Notes: generated from the letters alone by a model not told the origin. A stretch of 64,000 nucleotides of DNA from Microvirga sp. VF16 (GCF_016864375.1 NZ_CP069354.1:5229501-5293500), one strand, 5' to 3'. Shown: positions 35,824-47,161, counted from the first letter of the stretch. Numbers and translations: made by a program.

Positions 35824-35827
<4 letters not shown>
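34556..35827 (+). CDS. BaiN/HI0933-type NAD(P)/FAD-dependent oxidoreductase (TIGR03862-like)
   Basis: A 423-residue flavoprotein. The FAD motif is DVAIVGGGPAGLIAAEVL, followed by the family mark MPSVGRKLLMAGRGGLNLTHSE. The end has AGEMLDWEAPTGGYLLQASFATG, the C-terminal FAD segment typical of the HI0933/BaiN group. The electron acceptor and substrate of this subgroup are not established. The start ATG 34556 is 14 codons inside the open frame. Its TGA overlaps the GTG of recQ by 4 bases, so the two are translationally coupled. Confidence 0.85.
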
Positions 35828-37626
<1,799 letters not shown>

Positions 37627-37647
37627 GACGCTTACGAGTGCACCTCC

Positions 37648-37736
37648 GTCGTGGCCGGGCTTGTCCCGGCTATCCCAATAAGGAAGAGCGCGGCGTCTCA
37701 TGAAATCGGGATCACCGGCACAAGGCCGGTGATGAC
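37648..37736. repeat. Intergenic palindromic repeats
   Basis: gtggccgggcttgtcccggc and atcaccggcacaaggccggtgat are two successive hairpins of the gtcatcccgg family in the gap after recQ. Confidence 0.55.
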
Positions 37737-37774
37737 GTGGAGGTTGTCACTCCGGCAAGCCTTTAGCAGGCAAC

Positions 37775-38215
37775 CTACCTGCCCAGATAAGCCTCGAGAT
37801 CCCGTAAGTGGTGATGCCAGCCCGCTGCATGCTGCTCGATCAGCCGCTGCCTCTTGTCTGCGGGCAATACCGACCAGCCGCGATGCTCGAGCCGCAGGAG
37901 CGTTTTCGTCTCCGCGACGGGATCGAGAACCATGGACACCTGGGTGGGCTGGGGCCAGTCCTCGTCGGCCCAGGTGAGTTCGAGGAATTCCGGCGGCTCG
38001 AATCGGCTCACGGTTCCGGTGGTGACCACCCTTCGTCCGGTTTCATCGGTCCATTCTTCACGGAAAGCACCGCCGGCTTTCGCATCCAGGCTCACGTGGT
38101 TACCCCACCAGGCCGTAATCGCTTCCGGCGCGGTCAATGCGGCCCAGATCTGCTGCGGCGCTTGCCTGATATCGTACTCGATGACGATCCGATCCGCTGT
38201 TGTCCCGACTTTCAT
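37775..38215 (-). CDS. SRPBCC (AHSA1-like) domain protein
   Basis: A 146-residue single START-like domain of the AHSA1 group: IEYDIRQAPQQIWAALTAPEAITAWWG is the first strand and helix, EFLELTWADEDW and VSMVLDPVAETKTLLRLEHRGW are the sheet core, and WHHHLRDLEAYL is the long C-terminal helix. Members bind hydrophobic ligands or regulate; many sit beside ArsR regulators, but none is present here. It lies 21 bases after the Gfo/Idh gene on the same strand, which hints at co-transcription. Confidence 0.8.
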   Translation of the reverse strand: MKVGTTADRIVIEYDIRQAPQQIWAALTAPEAITAWWGNHVSLDAKAGGAFREEWTDETGRRVVTTGTVSRFEPPEFLELTWADEDWPQPTQVSMVLDPVAETKTLLRLEHRGWSVLPADKRQRLIEQHAAGWHHHLRDLEAYLGR

Positions 38216-38236
38216 GGTCGAACCTCCTTAAGCGGC

Positions 38237-39367
38237 TTATCTGTCCTCACTCACTGGGACATCTACCCAGACGCCCGAATGCGCGCTCCTCGCGATCGCA
38301 TCCACGACCCGCTCGATGCGGATGCCATCCTCGAACGTAATCAGATGGGCGGCCTCCCCATCGATGCGGCGGATCAGTTCCCGGCATTCGACGATCTTCA
38401 GATCGTTGAAGCCGAGCCCATGTCCCGGCGCGGGAATGAATTTATCATAAGGCCGATGATGCGGGGAGGTCAGGATGGTGCGAAAGCCTTGGCGATCCTT
38501 CGCTCCATCGGCCGTATAAAGCTGCACCTCGTTCATCCGCTCCTGGTCATAGACGATGGTGCCTTTCGAGCCGAAGAGCTGAACGAAGATGCGCCCCTTG
38601 CGGCCCCAGGCTGAGCGGTTGAGCGCGATTATGCCGGAAGCGCCATTGTTAAGCTCGATCAGGGTCGTGGCGATGTCGTAGGTCTCGACCGCACGACGAC
38701 CGCCATCCTTCACCGGGCGGTCCGCGTAAGGCTTGGCCATATGCCCGCAGACACGGCGCACGCCGCCGAACAGAACCCAGATCAGGCTCAGCGCATGGAC
38801 GCCGAAATCGTCGAGCGCACCGTGGCCGGAACTCGCCGCGCTCTTCCAGTAGAAGAGCTCCCCCGGATCGGCCATGAAATCCTCGTCCATCTCGAGACGC
38901 ACATGATTGACCTCGCCGATTTCTCCCTCGTCGAGGAGGCGGCGGATCAGGCGCATGATCGGATTCTGGATGTAGTTATAGCCAAGCGCCGCAACCTTGC
39001 CCGAGGCGCGCGCAGCAGCCAGCATCCGCTCCGCATCAACCAGCTTCGTCGCCATCGGCTTCTCGCACCAGACATGCTTGCCCGCCTCCAGAGCCGCAAT
39101 CGCCATCTCGGGATGGAAGGCGTTGGGCGTGGTGATCGACACCACATCGACGTCAGGATCGGTAACGAGCGTGCGCCAATCGCCGGTGGCACGCGCAAAG
39201 CCGAGCTCGCGCGCTTTTCTCTCGGCAAGTTCCTGAGACGTTTCAGCCAGCACCGCGAGACGCGGCCGATCCACATCGCCGAAGACCGCCGCCACGGCAT
39301 TCCAGGCAAGCGCATGGCACTTGCCCATATAGCCCGTGCCGATGAGACCGATGCCGAGTGACGTCAT
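38237..39367 (-). CDS. Gfo/Idh/MocA family oxidoreductase
   Basis: A 376-residue NAD(P)-dependent dehydrogenase. GIGLIGTGYMGKCHALAW is the nucleotide motif, HVWCEKPMATKL holds the catalytic lysine (EKP), and DDFGVHALSLIW with the His is the substrate segment. It lies next to the inositol importer and is distinct from the iolG of the cluster. It may therefore act on scyllo-inositol, another inositol isomer or a related sugar. That substrate is inferred from context only. Confidence 0.82.
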   Translation of the reverse strand: MTSLGIGLIGTGYMGKCHALAWNAVAAVFGDVDRPRLAVLAETSQELAERKARELGFARATGDWRTLVTDPDVDVVSITTPNAFHPEMAIAALEAGKHVWCEKPMATKLVDAERMLAAARASGKVAALGYNYIQNPIMRLIRRLLDEGEIGEVNHVRLEMDEDFMADPGELFYWKSAASSGHGALDDFGVHALSLIWVLFGGVRRVCGHMAKPYADRPVKDGGRRAVETYDIATTLIELNNGASGIIALNRSAWGRKGRIFVQLFGSKGTIVYDQERMNEVQLYTADGAKDRQGFRTILTSPHHRPYDKFIPAPGHGLGFNDLKIVECRELIRRIDGEAAHLITFEDGIRIERVVDAIARSAHSGVWVDVPVSEDR

Positions 39368-39387
39368 TCCAATTCTCCAGATTAAGC

Positions 39388-39762
39388 CTACCCAGATCTT
39401 CTGGTTCTGGAGTTCGCATTTGCTCTCAGGATCAAGCGGAATACGCCGCTTACCACGAGAATAGCAGACGCTATCCAGAGCAATCCTAAAGGCATCAGGA
39501 TGGGTACAGAGGCGAGAAAAATTAGCACCTCAGTATCCTTCATCCAGAACATGGCCCAGGTCAGCACATTACCGAGAATTGCAGATGCAAGTGGTGATCC
39601 GCAATCTATATACTCGAACCAATCGCTCGTAACGTAGCAACCTGAAATGGATGAGTTGCGTGGGGCATATGGAAGATGAATTGTAACAAGATAGGTGACG
39701 CCTAGTGCAAAAAGCCACCATACCAGGGCGACAGCCTCGGCTATTCGAAGCGCGGATCGCAT
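39388..39762 (-). CDS. Small membrane protein of unknown function, lower GC
   Basis: A 124-residue protein with about three membrane segments (AEAVALVWWLFALGVTYLVT, LGNVLTWAMFW, LIFLASVPILMPLGLLWIAS) and two cysteines in the first outside loop (SGCYVT and YIDCGS). Base composition is visibly less GC-rich than neighbours, which suggests later acquisition. It lies between the Gfo/Idh gene and the inositol ABC ATPase gene, 14 bases from the latter, with GGAG 11 bases upstream of its ATG. No family is recognised. Confidence 0.55.
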   Translation of the reverse strand: MRSALRIAEAVALVWWLFALGVTYLVTIHLPYAPRNSSISGCYVTSDWFEYIDCGSPLASAILGNVLTWAMFWMKDTEVLIFLASVPILMPLGLLWIASAILVVSGVFRLILRANANSRTRRSG

Positions 39763-39776
39763 AGGTATTGCCGCTC

Positions 39777-40561
<785 letters not shown>

Positions 40562-40562
<1 letters not shown>

Positions 40563-41704
40563 CAGCGCTCTCCCGTCACTTTGCGGCGGATGAAGTTGTT
40601 GAACAGCACGGCCAGCAGCAGCATGGCGCCGAGGAAGACCTGGAACCAGTCGGAATCGAACCGCGTATAGGTGAGGCCGATGGACACCATGCCGAAGATG
40701 ATGGCGCCGAAGAACGCCCCGATGGCCGAGCCGTAGCCACCGGTGAGCAGGCAGCCGCCGATCACCGCGGCGATGATGGCCTCGAACTCCTTCTGGAAAC
40801 CGCGCCGCGCATCGGTCGATCCGGCATCGAGCACGGTGAGGATGGCGACAAGGGCGGCAGCAGCGGCGGTGAGCATGAAGAGCGCCGTTTTCACCCGGTC
40901 CACCGGCACGCCGGAATTGCGCGCCGCATTGGCATCGCCGCCGGCGGCAAAGATCCAGTTGCCGGCGCGTGTGCGCAGAAGAAGCCATGTGGCTGCAAGG
41001 GCGAAGAGAATGAACCAGACGATGGAGACTGGCATTCCCGTCACGGTCGGCGTGCCATTCGGGAACTTGGCGATGATGTCATTCGCCGCGAGCCAGGAGA
41101 ACACGCCCTCGAAGGCGACGCCTGAGAAGAGTTCGCGGATGAGGCCCTCGCCCGCCTGATCGCCGATGCCGCGCATCTGCGTCGAGCCGCCGGTCGCCCA
41201 TTTCAAGCCGACGAGCGAGAGGCCGCGCAGGATGAACAGGAAGGCAAGCGTGACGATGAAGGATGGAAGCCGTGTGCGGATCACCATCTGGCCGTTGAGC
41301 CCACCGAGCACCGCCGCCACGACGAAGGTCGCAGCGATCGCGACAAGGAGCGGCCAGCCGCTCAGCGTGATGAAAGCGCCGAAGACCAAGCCAGTGAAGG
41401 CCACCATGGAACCGATGGAGAGATCGAACTCACCGCCGATCATCAGGAGGGCAGCGGCGATAGCGAGAATGCCGAGCTGCGAGGCAGGAGAGAGAATGTT
41501 CATGATGCCCGCGAGCGTGAACATCGAGGCATCGGCGGTCGACAGAAAGAAGATCGTGACGAGGATGAGACCGGCCAATGCGCCGAGCTCGGGCCGCCGC
41601 ATGATCTTTGTGAGGAGGGAGACCTCCCGCAGGCGCTCGTCCTGAATTTTCTTGACGGCCGCGGCCGGTGCGAGATTGGCGGTCGGCTGGGTGGTGTCGA
41701 CCAT
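40562..41704 (-). CDS. Sugar (inositol) ABC transporter permease
   Basis: A 380-residue RbsC-type permease. The core begins with LAGLILVTIFFLSTA, with ten or so helices, and shows family marks LMIGGEFDLSIGSMVAFTGL, VIRTRLPSFIVTLAFLFILRG, GGDANAARNSGV and GGCLLTGGYGSAIGAFFGA. The N-terminal extension (about 40 residues, cytoplasmic) is a little long for the family. Two coupled neighbours and a hairpin before the binding-protein gene make a binding-protein, permease, ATPase order. Confidence 0.87.
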
Positions 41705-41734
41705 GAGCGCCTCCCAAATGAATCCAAAAATGGA

Positions 41735-41765
41735 GGAGCCTGCGGTCGCTGCGACCGCAGGCTCC
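41735..41765 (-). terminator. Strong hairpin between the binding-protein and permease genes
   Basis: GGAGCCTGCGGTCGC (41735-41749) pairs with GCGACCGCAGGCTCC (41751-41765), almost without loop. On the minus strand it precedes CATTTTTGGATT, so it may act as a partial terminator that keeps the binding protein in excess. Confidence 0.65.
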
Positions 41766-41775
41766 GATCGATGTG

Positions 41776-42717
41776 TTAGCGAATGCCCTTGGCAGACAGA
41801 TCGATCACCTGGCTGGCCTTGTCCTTCGTGATCAGGTTCGGGCCGGAGGGCACATTGCCGCCGGGCATCAGGCCGTATTTGGCATAGTTCGCCAGGAACA
41901 CCACCGGCAGATAACCCTGCAGATATTGCTGCTGGTCGATGGCGAAGAGCGCCTCGCCGCTCGCCACCGACTTGAGGAAGCCGGCCGACATGTCGAAGGT
42001 GGCGACGCGGATGGCACCAGTCTTACCGGCCTCCTTCACGGCCGCCACCGACGGCTCACCCGCCGTGCCGGCGCCGAGCGCCAGGATCGTGTCGATGGAG
42101 GCATCGGCAGCAACCGCCGCCTTCACCTTGGCACGTACATCCGCCGGATCGTTCGTGACGGGAAGCACCGTCACCTTGCCGCCGAAGCCTTCCGCGAAGC
42201 CCTTGCAGCGCAGATCGAGCGACACGTTGCCGACCTCCTGGTTGACGCACAAGCCGACCTTGCCGCCCAGCTCTTTCAGCTTCGCGCCGGCGATGCGCCC
42301 GGCCTCGACCTCGTCCTGGCCCACATGGAGCAACGCGCCGAGCTTCTTCGATACGTCGGAGCCGGAATTCATCGAGATCACCGGAATGCCGGCGGCGACC
42401 GCCTTCTGGATCGCCGGGCCGAGCGCCGAAGAATCCGGGATCGAGACGATCAGGCCCGCCGGCTTCTGGTTCACCGCCGCATCGATGAGCTGGGCCATGG
42501 CGACCATGTCGAAGGTCTCAGGTGCCCGATAATCGACCTGGATCTTCATATCCTGGCCACCCGCCGTCACGCCGTTTTTGACCACCGACCAGAACGGATC
42601 GTTGGCCTGGCCGTGGCTGACGACGATGATGCGGGTATTCTGCTGCGCCGCGACTGGGGCAGCAGTGGCAAAGGTCAGAGCCGCTGCGGCGGCCAGACCG
42701 GTAACGAGTGCTTTCAT
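41776..42717 (-). CDS. Sugar (inositol) ABC transporter substrate-binding protein
   Basis: A 313-residue periplasmic binding protein of the RbsB class. The signal peptide is MKALVTGLAAAAALTFATAA with cleavage near VAAQ. The fold shows IIVVSHGQANDPFWSVVKNG, KPAGLIVSIPDSSALGPAIQKAV and VGQDEVEAGRIAGAKLKELGG. It is the first gene of the importer operon, and the GGAA-N6-TTCC site about 200 bases upstream and the RpiR regulator gene are beyond its start. Binding of myo-inositol is inferred from genes nearby. Confidence 0.87.
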   Translation of the reverse strand: MKALVTGLAAAAALTFATAAPVAAQQNTRIIVVSHGQANDPFWSVVKNGVTAGGQDMKIQVDYRAPETFDMVAMAQLIDAAVNQKPAGLIVSIPDSSALGPAIQKAVAAGIPVISMNSGSDVSKKLGALLHVGQDEVEAGRIAGAKLKELGGKVGLCVNQEVGNVSLDLRCKGFAEGFGGKVTVLPVTNDPADVRAKVKAAVAADASIDTILALGAGTAGEPSVAAVKEAGKTGAIRVATFDMSAGFLKSVASGEALFAIDQQQYLQGYLPVVFLANYAKYGLMPGGNVPSGPNLITKDKASQVIDLSAKGIR

Positions 42718-42915
42718 GCTCTTCCTCCCAGATGGTTCTCATGCGAGCACCGCAACGCCTGTGCGCTGCGGCGACCGCCGCGGCCTTGCCGCTTGCCTCA
42801 CCGGGCAGAGAGAAAACAAATGAGCCGAAGGGCGAATCACCGTCCGTACAGCGTTCCCTCTGCCGATCCGATCGTCCGTCAAAACGGAACGTCAGAACCT
42901 TTTTTGTTTCTATAT

Positions 42916-42931
42916 TGGAATTTTTATTCCA
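42916..42931. promoter_or_regulatory. Candidate IolR operator
   Basis: Perfect 16-base palindrome TGGAATTTTTATTCCA, that is GGAA-N6-TTCC. It overlaps the -10 (AATAAA, 42928-42923) of a minus-strand promoter with -35 TTGACC (42951-42946) and a 17-base spacer, directed at the importer genes. It also lies 50 bases before the regulator start. Confidence 0.68.
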
Positions 42932-42980
42932 TTTTTGTAGGATTGGGTCAAGGCCCGATCTGGAGCCCAGGGTCGAGCAC

Positions 42981-43844
42981 ATGGAGCAACGGAACAGCAT
43001 GGGTGGTGCAGAAGCGGTCACGACAGAGGTTCCTGACGATTTCGACGGGTTGCGGACACTGCTGCTTAGCCGCCGCGAATCGATGCCGAAGCGCCTGAAG
43101 CAGCTCGCGGCCTTTGCGCTGGAGCATCCCGAAGACATGGCCTTCGGAACGGTGGCGGGCATCGCCGAACATGCCGGCGTGCAGCCCTCCACGCTGGTGC
43201 GCTTCGCCAAGAGCCTCGGCTACGACGGCTTCTCCCATCTACAGCAGATTTTTCGCGACCGCCTGCGCGAGCGCTTTCCCGATTACCGCGAGCGCCTCAA
43301 GGGATTGCGCGACGCGGAAGGGCATCACGTGCATGCGGCCTCCCTGCTCGAGGGCTTCACCCATGCCGCGGCCGTCTCTCTCGATCGGATGCAGGCCTCG
43401 GTGCGCCCAGAGGAACTGTCTCGCGCCATCGAGACCCTGGCCAAGGCCGATACGGTCTATCTCCTCGGCGCCCGCCGGGTGTTCCCGGTCATCGCCTATT
43501 GCGCCTATGCGTTCGGCAAGCTCGGAGTGCGGGCGATCCTCATCGACCATGTGGGCCAGCTTGGCCCCGAACAGCTCGCCATTGCGACGAAGCGCGACGC
43601 GGTGCTCGCCATCAGCTTCACGCCCTACGCGCCTGTCACGGCCGACCTCGCCGCAGCGGCCGCGCAGCGCGATGTGCCGGTGGTGGCGATCACGGATTCC
43701 GCCTTCAGTCCGCTGGTGACGAATGCCGATGTCTGGCTTGAGGTCGCAGAAGCCGATTTCGGCGCCTTCCGGTCGCTCTCCGCGTCGTTTGCGTTGGCGA
43801 TGGCGCTGGCTGTGGGAACGGCGGAGAAGCGGGCGGAAGGTTAG
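42981..43844 (+). CDS. iolR: RpiR (MurR) family regulator, probable IolR
   Basis: About 287 residues. N-terminal RpiR helix-turn-helix: FDGLRTLLLSRRESMPKRLK then DMAFGTVAGIAEHAGVQPSTLVRFAKSLG. The C-terminal SIS domain (about 130-260) binds a phosphosugar: VYLLGARRVFPVIAYCAYAF and DAVLAISFTPYAPVTADLAAAA. It is placed between the divergent importer and iolG and should act as repressor of iol genes. ATG 42981 is used; ATG 42999 with GGA upstream is an alternative. The much longer open frame upstream runs through the promoter and is not coding. The ligand is not stated by the sequence. Confidence 0.85.
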   Translation: MEQRNSMGGAEAVTTEVPDDFDGLRTLLLSRRESMPKRLKQLAAFALEHPEDMAFGTVAGIAEHAGVQPSTLVRFAKSLGYDGFSHLQQIFRDRLRERFPDYRERLKGLRDAEGHHVHAASLLEGFTHAAAVSLDRMQASVRPEELSRAIETLAKADTVYLLGARRVFPVIAYCAYAFGKLGVRAILIDHVGQLGPEQLAIATKRDAVLAISFTPYAPVTADLAAAAAQRDVPVVAITDSAFSPLVTNADVWLEVAEADFGAFRSLSASFALAMALAVGTAEKRAEG

Positions 43845-43847
43845 CCC

Positions 43848-44066
43848 GTCATCCCGGACGGCAAAGGCGATCCGGGATCGTTGGTAGAATCTGGCGCACG
43901 AACCTCAACGCTGTCATCCCCGCGCAGGCGGGGATCCATAAACACTGTGGTTGCAGAGTGAAACAGCGTCAGCGGTTATGGATTCCGGGCTCCGCTACGC
44001 GGCCCCGGAATGACAGCGTTTCAATGATTCAACGCTCCCGGATCGGCTTACGCCGTCCGGGATGAC
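43848..44066. repeat. Nested palindromic repeat composite, second copy
   Basis: Same outer arms (gtcatcccggac ... gatccgggatcg; ctcccggatcggcttacgccgtccgggatgac) and inner arms (gtcatccccgcgcaggcggggatccataaacac; tatggattccgggctcc...ccccggaatgac) as the element at 17431-17703. It fills the gap between iolR and iolG. Confidence 0.7.
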
Positions 44067-44072
44067 GTCTGC

Positions 44073-45062
44073 TTATATCCGCACCGGCTTCCCGCTCTGC
44101 GCCGACTCCGTTGCCGCATCGGCGAGACGCTGGGCCATCAGTCCGTCGCGGCCGGTCGGATTGCACGGCTTGCCGTCGCGGATGGCGTTCAGGAACGTGG
44201 TGAGTTCGTCGCGATAGGCCTCCGCATAGCGCTCCAGGAAGAAATCCTGCACCGGATCGGCAGTAATGCCGGAGGCATTCGCCACCTCCACCGTCGTGCG
44301 GTGGATATTGCCGGCGCGGATCATGCCCTTGGAGCCGTGCACCTCGACGCGCTGGTCGTAGCCGTAAGTGGCGCGGCGGGAATTGGAGATCTGCACGATC
44401 TTGCCCTTGGCGGTCTTCAGCATCACGGCGGCGGTGTCCACATCGCCGGCCTGGCCGATGGCCGGATCGACGAGGGACGAGCCCACCGCATGCACTTCTA
44501 CCGGCTCGTCACCGAGCAGCAGGAAGCGGGCCATGTCGAGATCGTGGATCATCATATCCCGGAAGAGACCACCGGAGGTGGCGATGTAGCTCACCGGCGG
44601 CGGACCGGGATCGCGCGACAGGATGGTGACGAGTTCGACCTCGCCGACCTCACCGTCGGCAAGGCGACGACGAAGGCTCGCGAAATTCGGGTCGAAGCGG
44701 CGATTGAAGCCGATCATCAGCGGCGTGCCGGCCTTCTCGACGGTCGCAAGGCAGGTCTCGATGCGCGCGCTCGACAAATCGACAGGCTTCTCGCAGAACA
44801 CCGCCTTGCCGGCGCGCGCGCCACGCTCGATCAGATCGGCATGCGTCGTCGTCGGCGTGCAGACGAGGATGGCATCCACGTCGGAGCGCTCGACGATCTC
44901 ATCCAGCGCCGCGACCTCGGCGCCTGTCGCCCCTGCCAGCTCCTGTGCGGAGGGGGCATGCGGATCGGCCACCGCCACGAGGCGGGCATCCGGATGGTTG
45001 GCGGCGTTGCGCCCGTGAATGCGGCCGATTCGGCCCGCGCCCAGAACGGCGATCCTGATCAT
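44073..45062 (-). CDS. iolG: Inositol 2-dehydrogenase
   Basis: A 329-residue Gfo/Idh/MocA enzyme oxidising myo-inositol to scyllo-inosose with NAD+. The N-terminal motif is IRIAVLGAGRIGRIHGRN, the catalytic lysine is in AVFCEKPVDLSS, and MIHDLDMARFLLGD-like residues (MIHDLDMARFLLLGDEP) and GFNRRFDPNFA match IolG. It is divergent from iolC; the 146-base region between them holds two operator-like palindromes. Confidence 0.9.
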   Translation of the reverse strand: MIRIAVLGAGRIGRIHGRNAANHPDARLVAVADPHAPSAQELAGATGAEVAALDEIVERSDVDAILVCTPTTTHADLIERGARAGKAVFCEKPVDLSSARIETCLATVEKAGTPLMIGFNRRFDPNFASLRRRLADGEVGEVELVTILSRDPGPPPVSYIATSGGLFRDMMIHDLDMARFLLLGDEPVEVHAVGSSLVDPAIGQAGDVDTAAVMLKTAKGKIVQISNSRRATYGYDQRVEVHGSKGMIRAGNIHRTTVEVANASGITADPVQDFFLERYAEAYRDELTTFLNAIRDGKPCNPTGRDGLMAQRLADAATESAQSGKPVRI

Positions 45063-45100
45063 GTTTCCTCTCTGATTCTTTGCCGGCTACGGTGAAATTT

Positions 45101-45114
45101 AGAATTGATATTCC
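45101..45114. promoter_or_regulatory. Candidate IolR operator in the iolG-iolC promoter region
   Basis: AGAA-TTGATA-TTCC; one base off GGAA-N6-TTCC. It lies 39 bases from the iolG start codon. Confidence 0.5.
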
Positions 45115-45128
45115 AACGTAAGCTGCTA

Positions 45129-45146
45129 ATAGAATAAACGTTCTAT
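45129..45146. promoter_or_regulatory. Candidate IolR operator in the iolG-iolC promoter region
   Basis: Perfect palindrome ATAGAA-TAAACG-TTCTAT, spaced as the other two sites (GAA-N6-TTC core). It lies 63 bases before the iolC start codon. Confidence 0.5.
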
Positions 45147-45208
45147 AACTGCAAGGGCCGACGCGGCTCTCACACGGTCCGACGAAGACCGGCAGCGGGA
45201 GGAATAGC

Positions 45209-47122
45209 ATGAAGCCAGCCCTGGATGTCATCACTATCGGTCGCTCCTCGGTCGATCTCTACGGCCAGCAGGTGGGCGGGAGATTGGAAGACATGGCCTC
45301 CTTTTCCAAGGCGGTGGGCGGATGCCCGGCCAATATCGCCATCGGCACCGCGCGGCTCGGTTTGAAATCGGGTCTGGTCACCCGCGTCGGCGATGAGGCC
45401 ATGGGCCGTTTCATCCGCGAGCAGATGGTGCGCGAGGGCGTTTCGACGAAAGGCATCGTCACCGACGGGGAACGGCTTACCGCGCTGGTGATCCTCGGTG
45501 TGCGGGACGAGGATTCCTTTCCGCTGATCTTCTATCGCGACAATTGCGCCGACATGGCGCTGACCGAGGACGATATCGACGAGAGCTTCATCGCGTCGGC
45601 CGCCGCCATCGTCGTCACGGGCACGCATTTCTCGCGCGAGAACACGGCCGCCGCCCAGAAGAAGGCGATCCGCATCGCTAAAGAGCACGGCCGCAAGGTC
45701 GTATTCGATGTCGATTATCGTCCCAACCTCTGGGGCTTGCTCGGCCACGGCGCGGGCGAGTCGCGCTATGTGCGCTCCGATGCGGTGACGGAGCACCTCA
45801 AACCCATTCTCGCCGATTGCGATCTCATCGTCGGCACGGAGGAGGAGTTGCACATCGCGGGTGGATCGGAAGATACGCTCGCTGCCATCCGGGCCATCCG
45901 GGCGATCTCGAAGGCGACCATCGTGTGCAAGCGCGGCCCCATGGGCTGCGTGGTGTTTCCCAGTGAGATCCCCGCCTCGCTCGACGACGGCGTGAAGGGT
46001 CCCGGCTTCCCGGTCGACGTCTATAACGTACTCGGCGCAGGCGATGCCTTTCTCTCCGGCTTCCTGCGCGGATGGCTTAAGGGTGAGAAGCTCGAGACCT
46101 GCTGCGCCTATGCCAATGCGAGCGGGGCGTTTGCGGTCTCGCGCCTGCTCTGCTCGCCCGAGATCCCGACCTTCCCCGAGCTGCAGCATTTCCTCGAAGC
46201 GGGCAGCCGCCATAAGGCCCTGCGCTTCGACGAGGACATCAACCACATCCACTGGGCAACGACGCGCCGACCGCAAAGCGACACGCTCATGGCGCTCGCC
46301 ATCGATCATCGCATGCAGTTGGAAGCATTGGCGAAGGAGATCGGTGCGCCGATCGAGCGCATTCCCGATTTCAAGGTTCTGGCCGTCGAGGCCGCCGCAA
46401 AGGTGGCGAGTGGCCGCCCTGGCTTCGGCATGCTGATCGACGGTACCTACGGACGCGAGGCCCTGTTCCGCGCGGCCGACCATCCGTTCTGGATCGGCAG
46501 GCCGGTCGAGCTGCCGGGCTCGCGCCCGCTTGATTTCGAAGGCGGCGGCTCACTCGGAGCCAAGCTCGTGGAATGGCCCGTGGGACACACGATCAAATGC
46601 CTGTGCTTCTATCATCCGGACGATCCGCCGGAACTGAAGGAGCGCCAGGAACACGACCTGCTTCGCCTGCACGATGCCGCGCGCCGCATCGGCCGCGAAT
46701 TGCTGGTCGAGATCATCGCGGGAAAGCATGGAGCGCTCAAGACGGATACCGTCGCGGGCATCCTGCAGCGCCTCTATGATCTCGGCATCAAGCCCGATTG
46801 GTGGAAGCTCGAGCCGCAGCGGGATGAAGCGGCCTGGCATGCCATCGGGGCGGTGATCACGAAAAATGATCCCTATTGCCGTGGCATCGTGCTGCTCGGC
46901 CTCGAAGCGCCCGAGAACGAGTTGGAGGCCGCTTTCGCGGCCGCTGCCAAGGAGCCGCAGGTGAAGGGCTTCGCGGTCGGCCGCACGATCTTCAACGATG
47001 CCGCGCGGCGCTGGCTCAAGGGTGAGATATCGGACGAGGCGGCCGTCGATGACATGGCCTCGCGCTTCCGGCGCCTTGTCGATTCATGGCAAAAGATGTC
47101 CAGCCGCGCGAAAGCTGCTTAA
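45209..47122 (+). CDS. iolC: Bifunctional 5-dehydro-2-deoxygluconokinase / DKGP aldolase (IolC-DUF2090 fusion)
   Basis: A 637-residue fusion. Residues 1 to about 320 are a PfkB-family kinase: GRSSVDLYGQQVGGRLED, GGCPANIAIGTARLGLKSGL and the catalytic Asp279 in NVLGAGDAFLSGFLRG. It phosphorylates 5-dehydro-2-deoxygluconate. From about 330 the DUF2090 domain begins (LALAIDHRMQLEALAKEIG; FKVLAVEAAAKVASGRPGFGMLID), considered the aldolase that yields dihydroxyacetone phosphate and malonate semialdehyde. AGGAAT precedes ATG 45209, with GGGAGG slightly further. A hairpin follows. Confidence 0.92.
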   Translation: MKPALDVITIGRSSVDLYGQQVGGRLEDMASFSKAVGGCPANIAIGTARLGLKSGLVTRVGDEAMGRFIREQMVREGVSTKGIVTDGERLTALVILGVRDEDSFPLIFYRDNCADMALTEDDIDESFIASAAAIVVTGTHFSRENTAAAQKKAIRIAKEHGRKVVFDVDYRPNLWGLLGHGAGESRYVRSDAVTEHLKPILADCDLIVGTEEELHIAGGSEDTLAAIRAIRAISKATIVCKRGPMGCVVFPSEIPASLDDGVKGPGFPVDVYNVLGAGDAFLSGFLRGWLKGEKLETCCAYANASGAFAVSRLLCSPEIPTFPELQHFLEAGSRHKALRFDEDINHIHWATTRRPQSDTLMALAIDHRMQLEALAKEIGAPIERIPDFKVLAVEAAAKVASGRPGFGMLIDGTYGREALFRAADHPFWIGRPVELPGSRPLDFEGGGSLGAKLVEWPVGHTIKCLCFYHPDDPPELKERQEHDLLRLHDAARRIGRELLVEIIAGKHGALKTDTVAGILQRLYDLGIKPDWWKLEPQRDEAAWHAIGAVITKNDPYCRGIVLLGLEAPENELEAAFAAAAKEPQVKGFAVGRTIFNDAARRWLKGEISDEAAVDDMASRFRRLVDSWQKMSSRAKAA

Positions 47123-47128
47123 TACCAA

Positions 47129-47161
47129 GGGTGGAGCTTCGGTTTGGCTCCGCCCTCTTTT
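47129..47161 (+). terminator. Terminator-like hairpin between iolC and iolD
   Basis: GGGTGGAGC (47129-47137) pairs with GCTCCGCCC (47147-47155), followed by TCTTTT. It may reduce read-through into iolDEB. Confidence 0.6.

Noticed and set aside
42708..42980. Upstream extension of the RpiR regulator frame
   Set aside because: It runs through the promoter and the GGAA-N6-TTCC palindrome, and the extra 91 residues resemble nothing; the RpiR domain starts just after ATG 42981.
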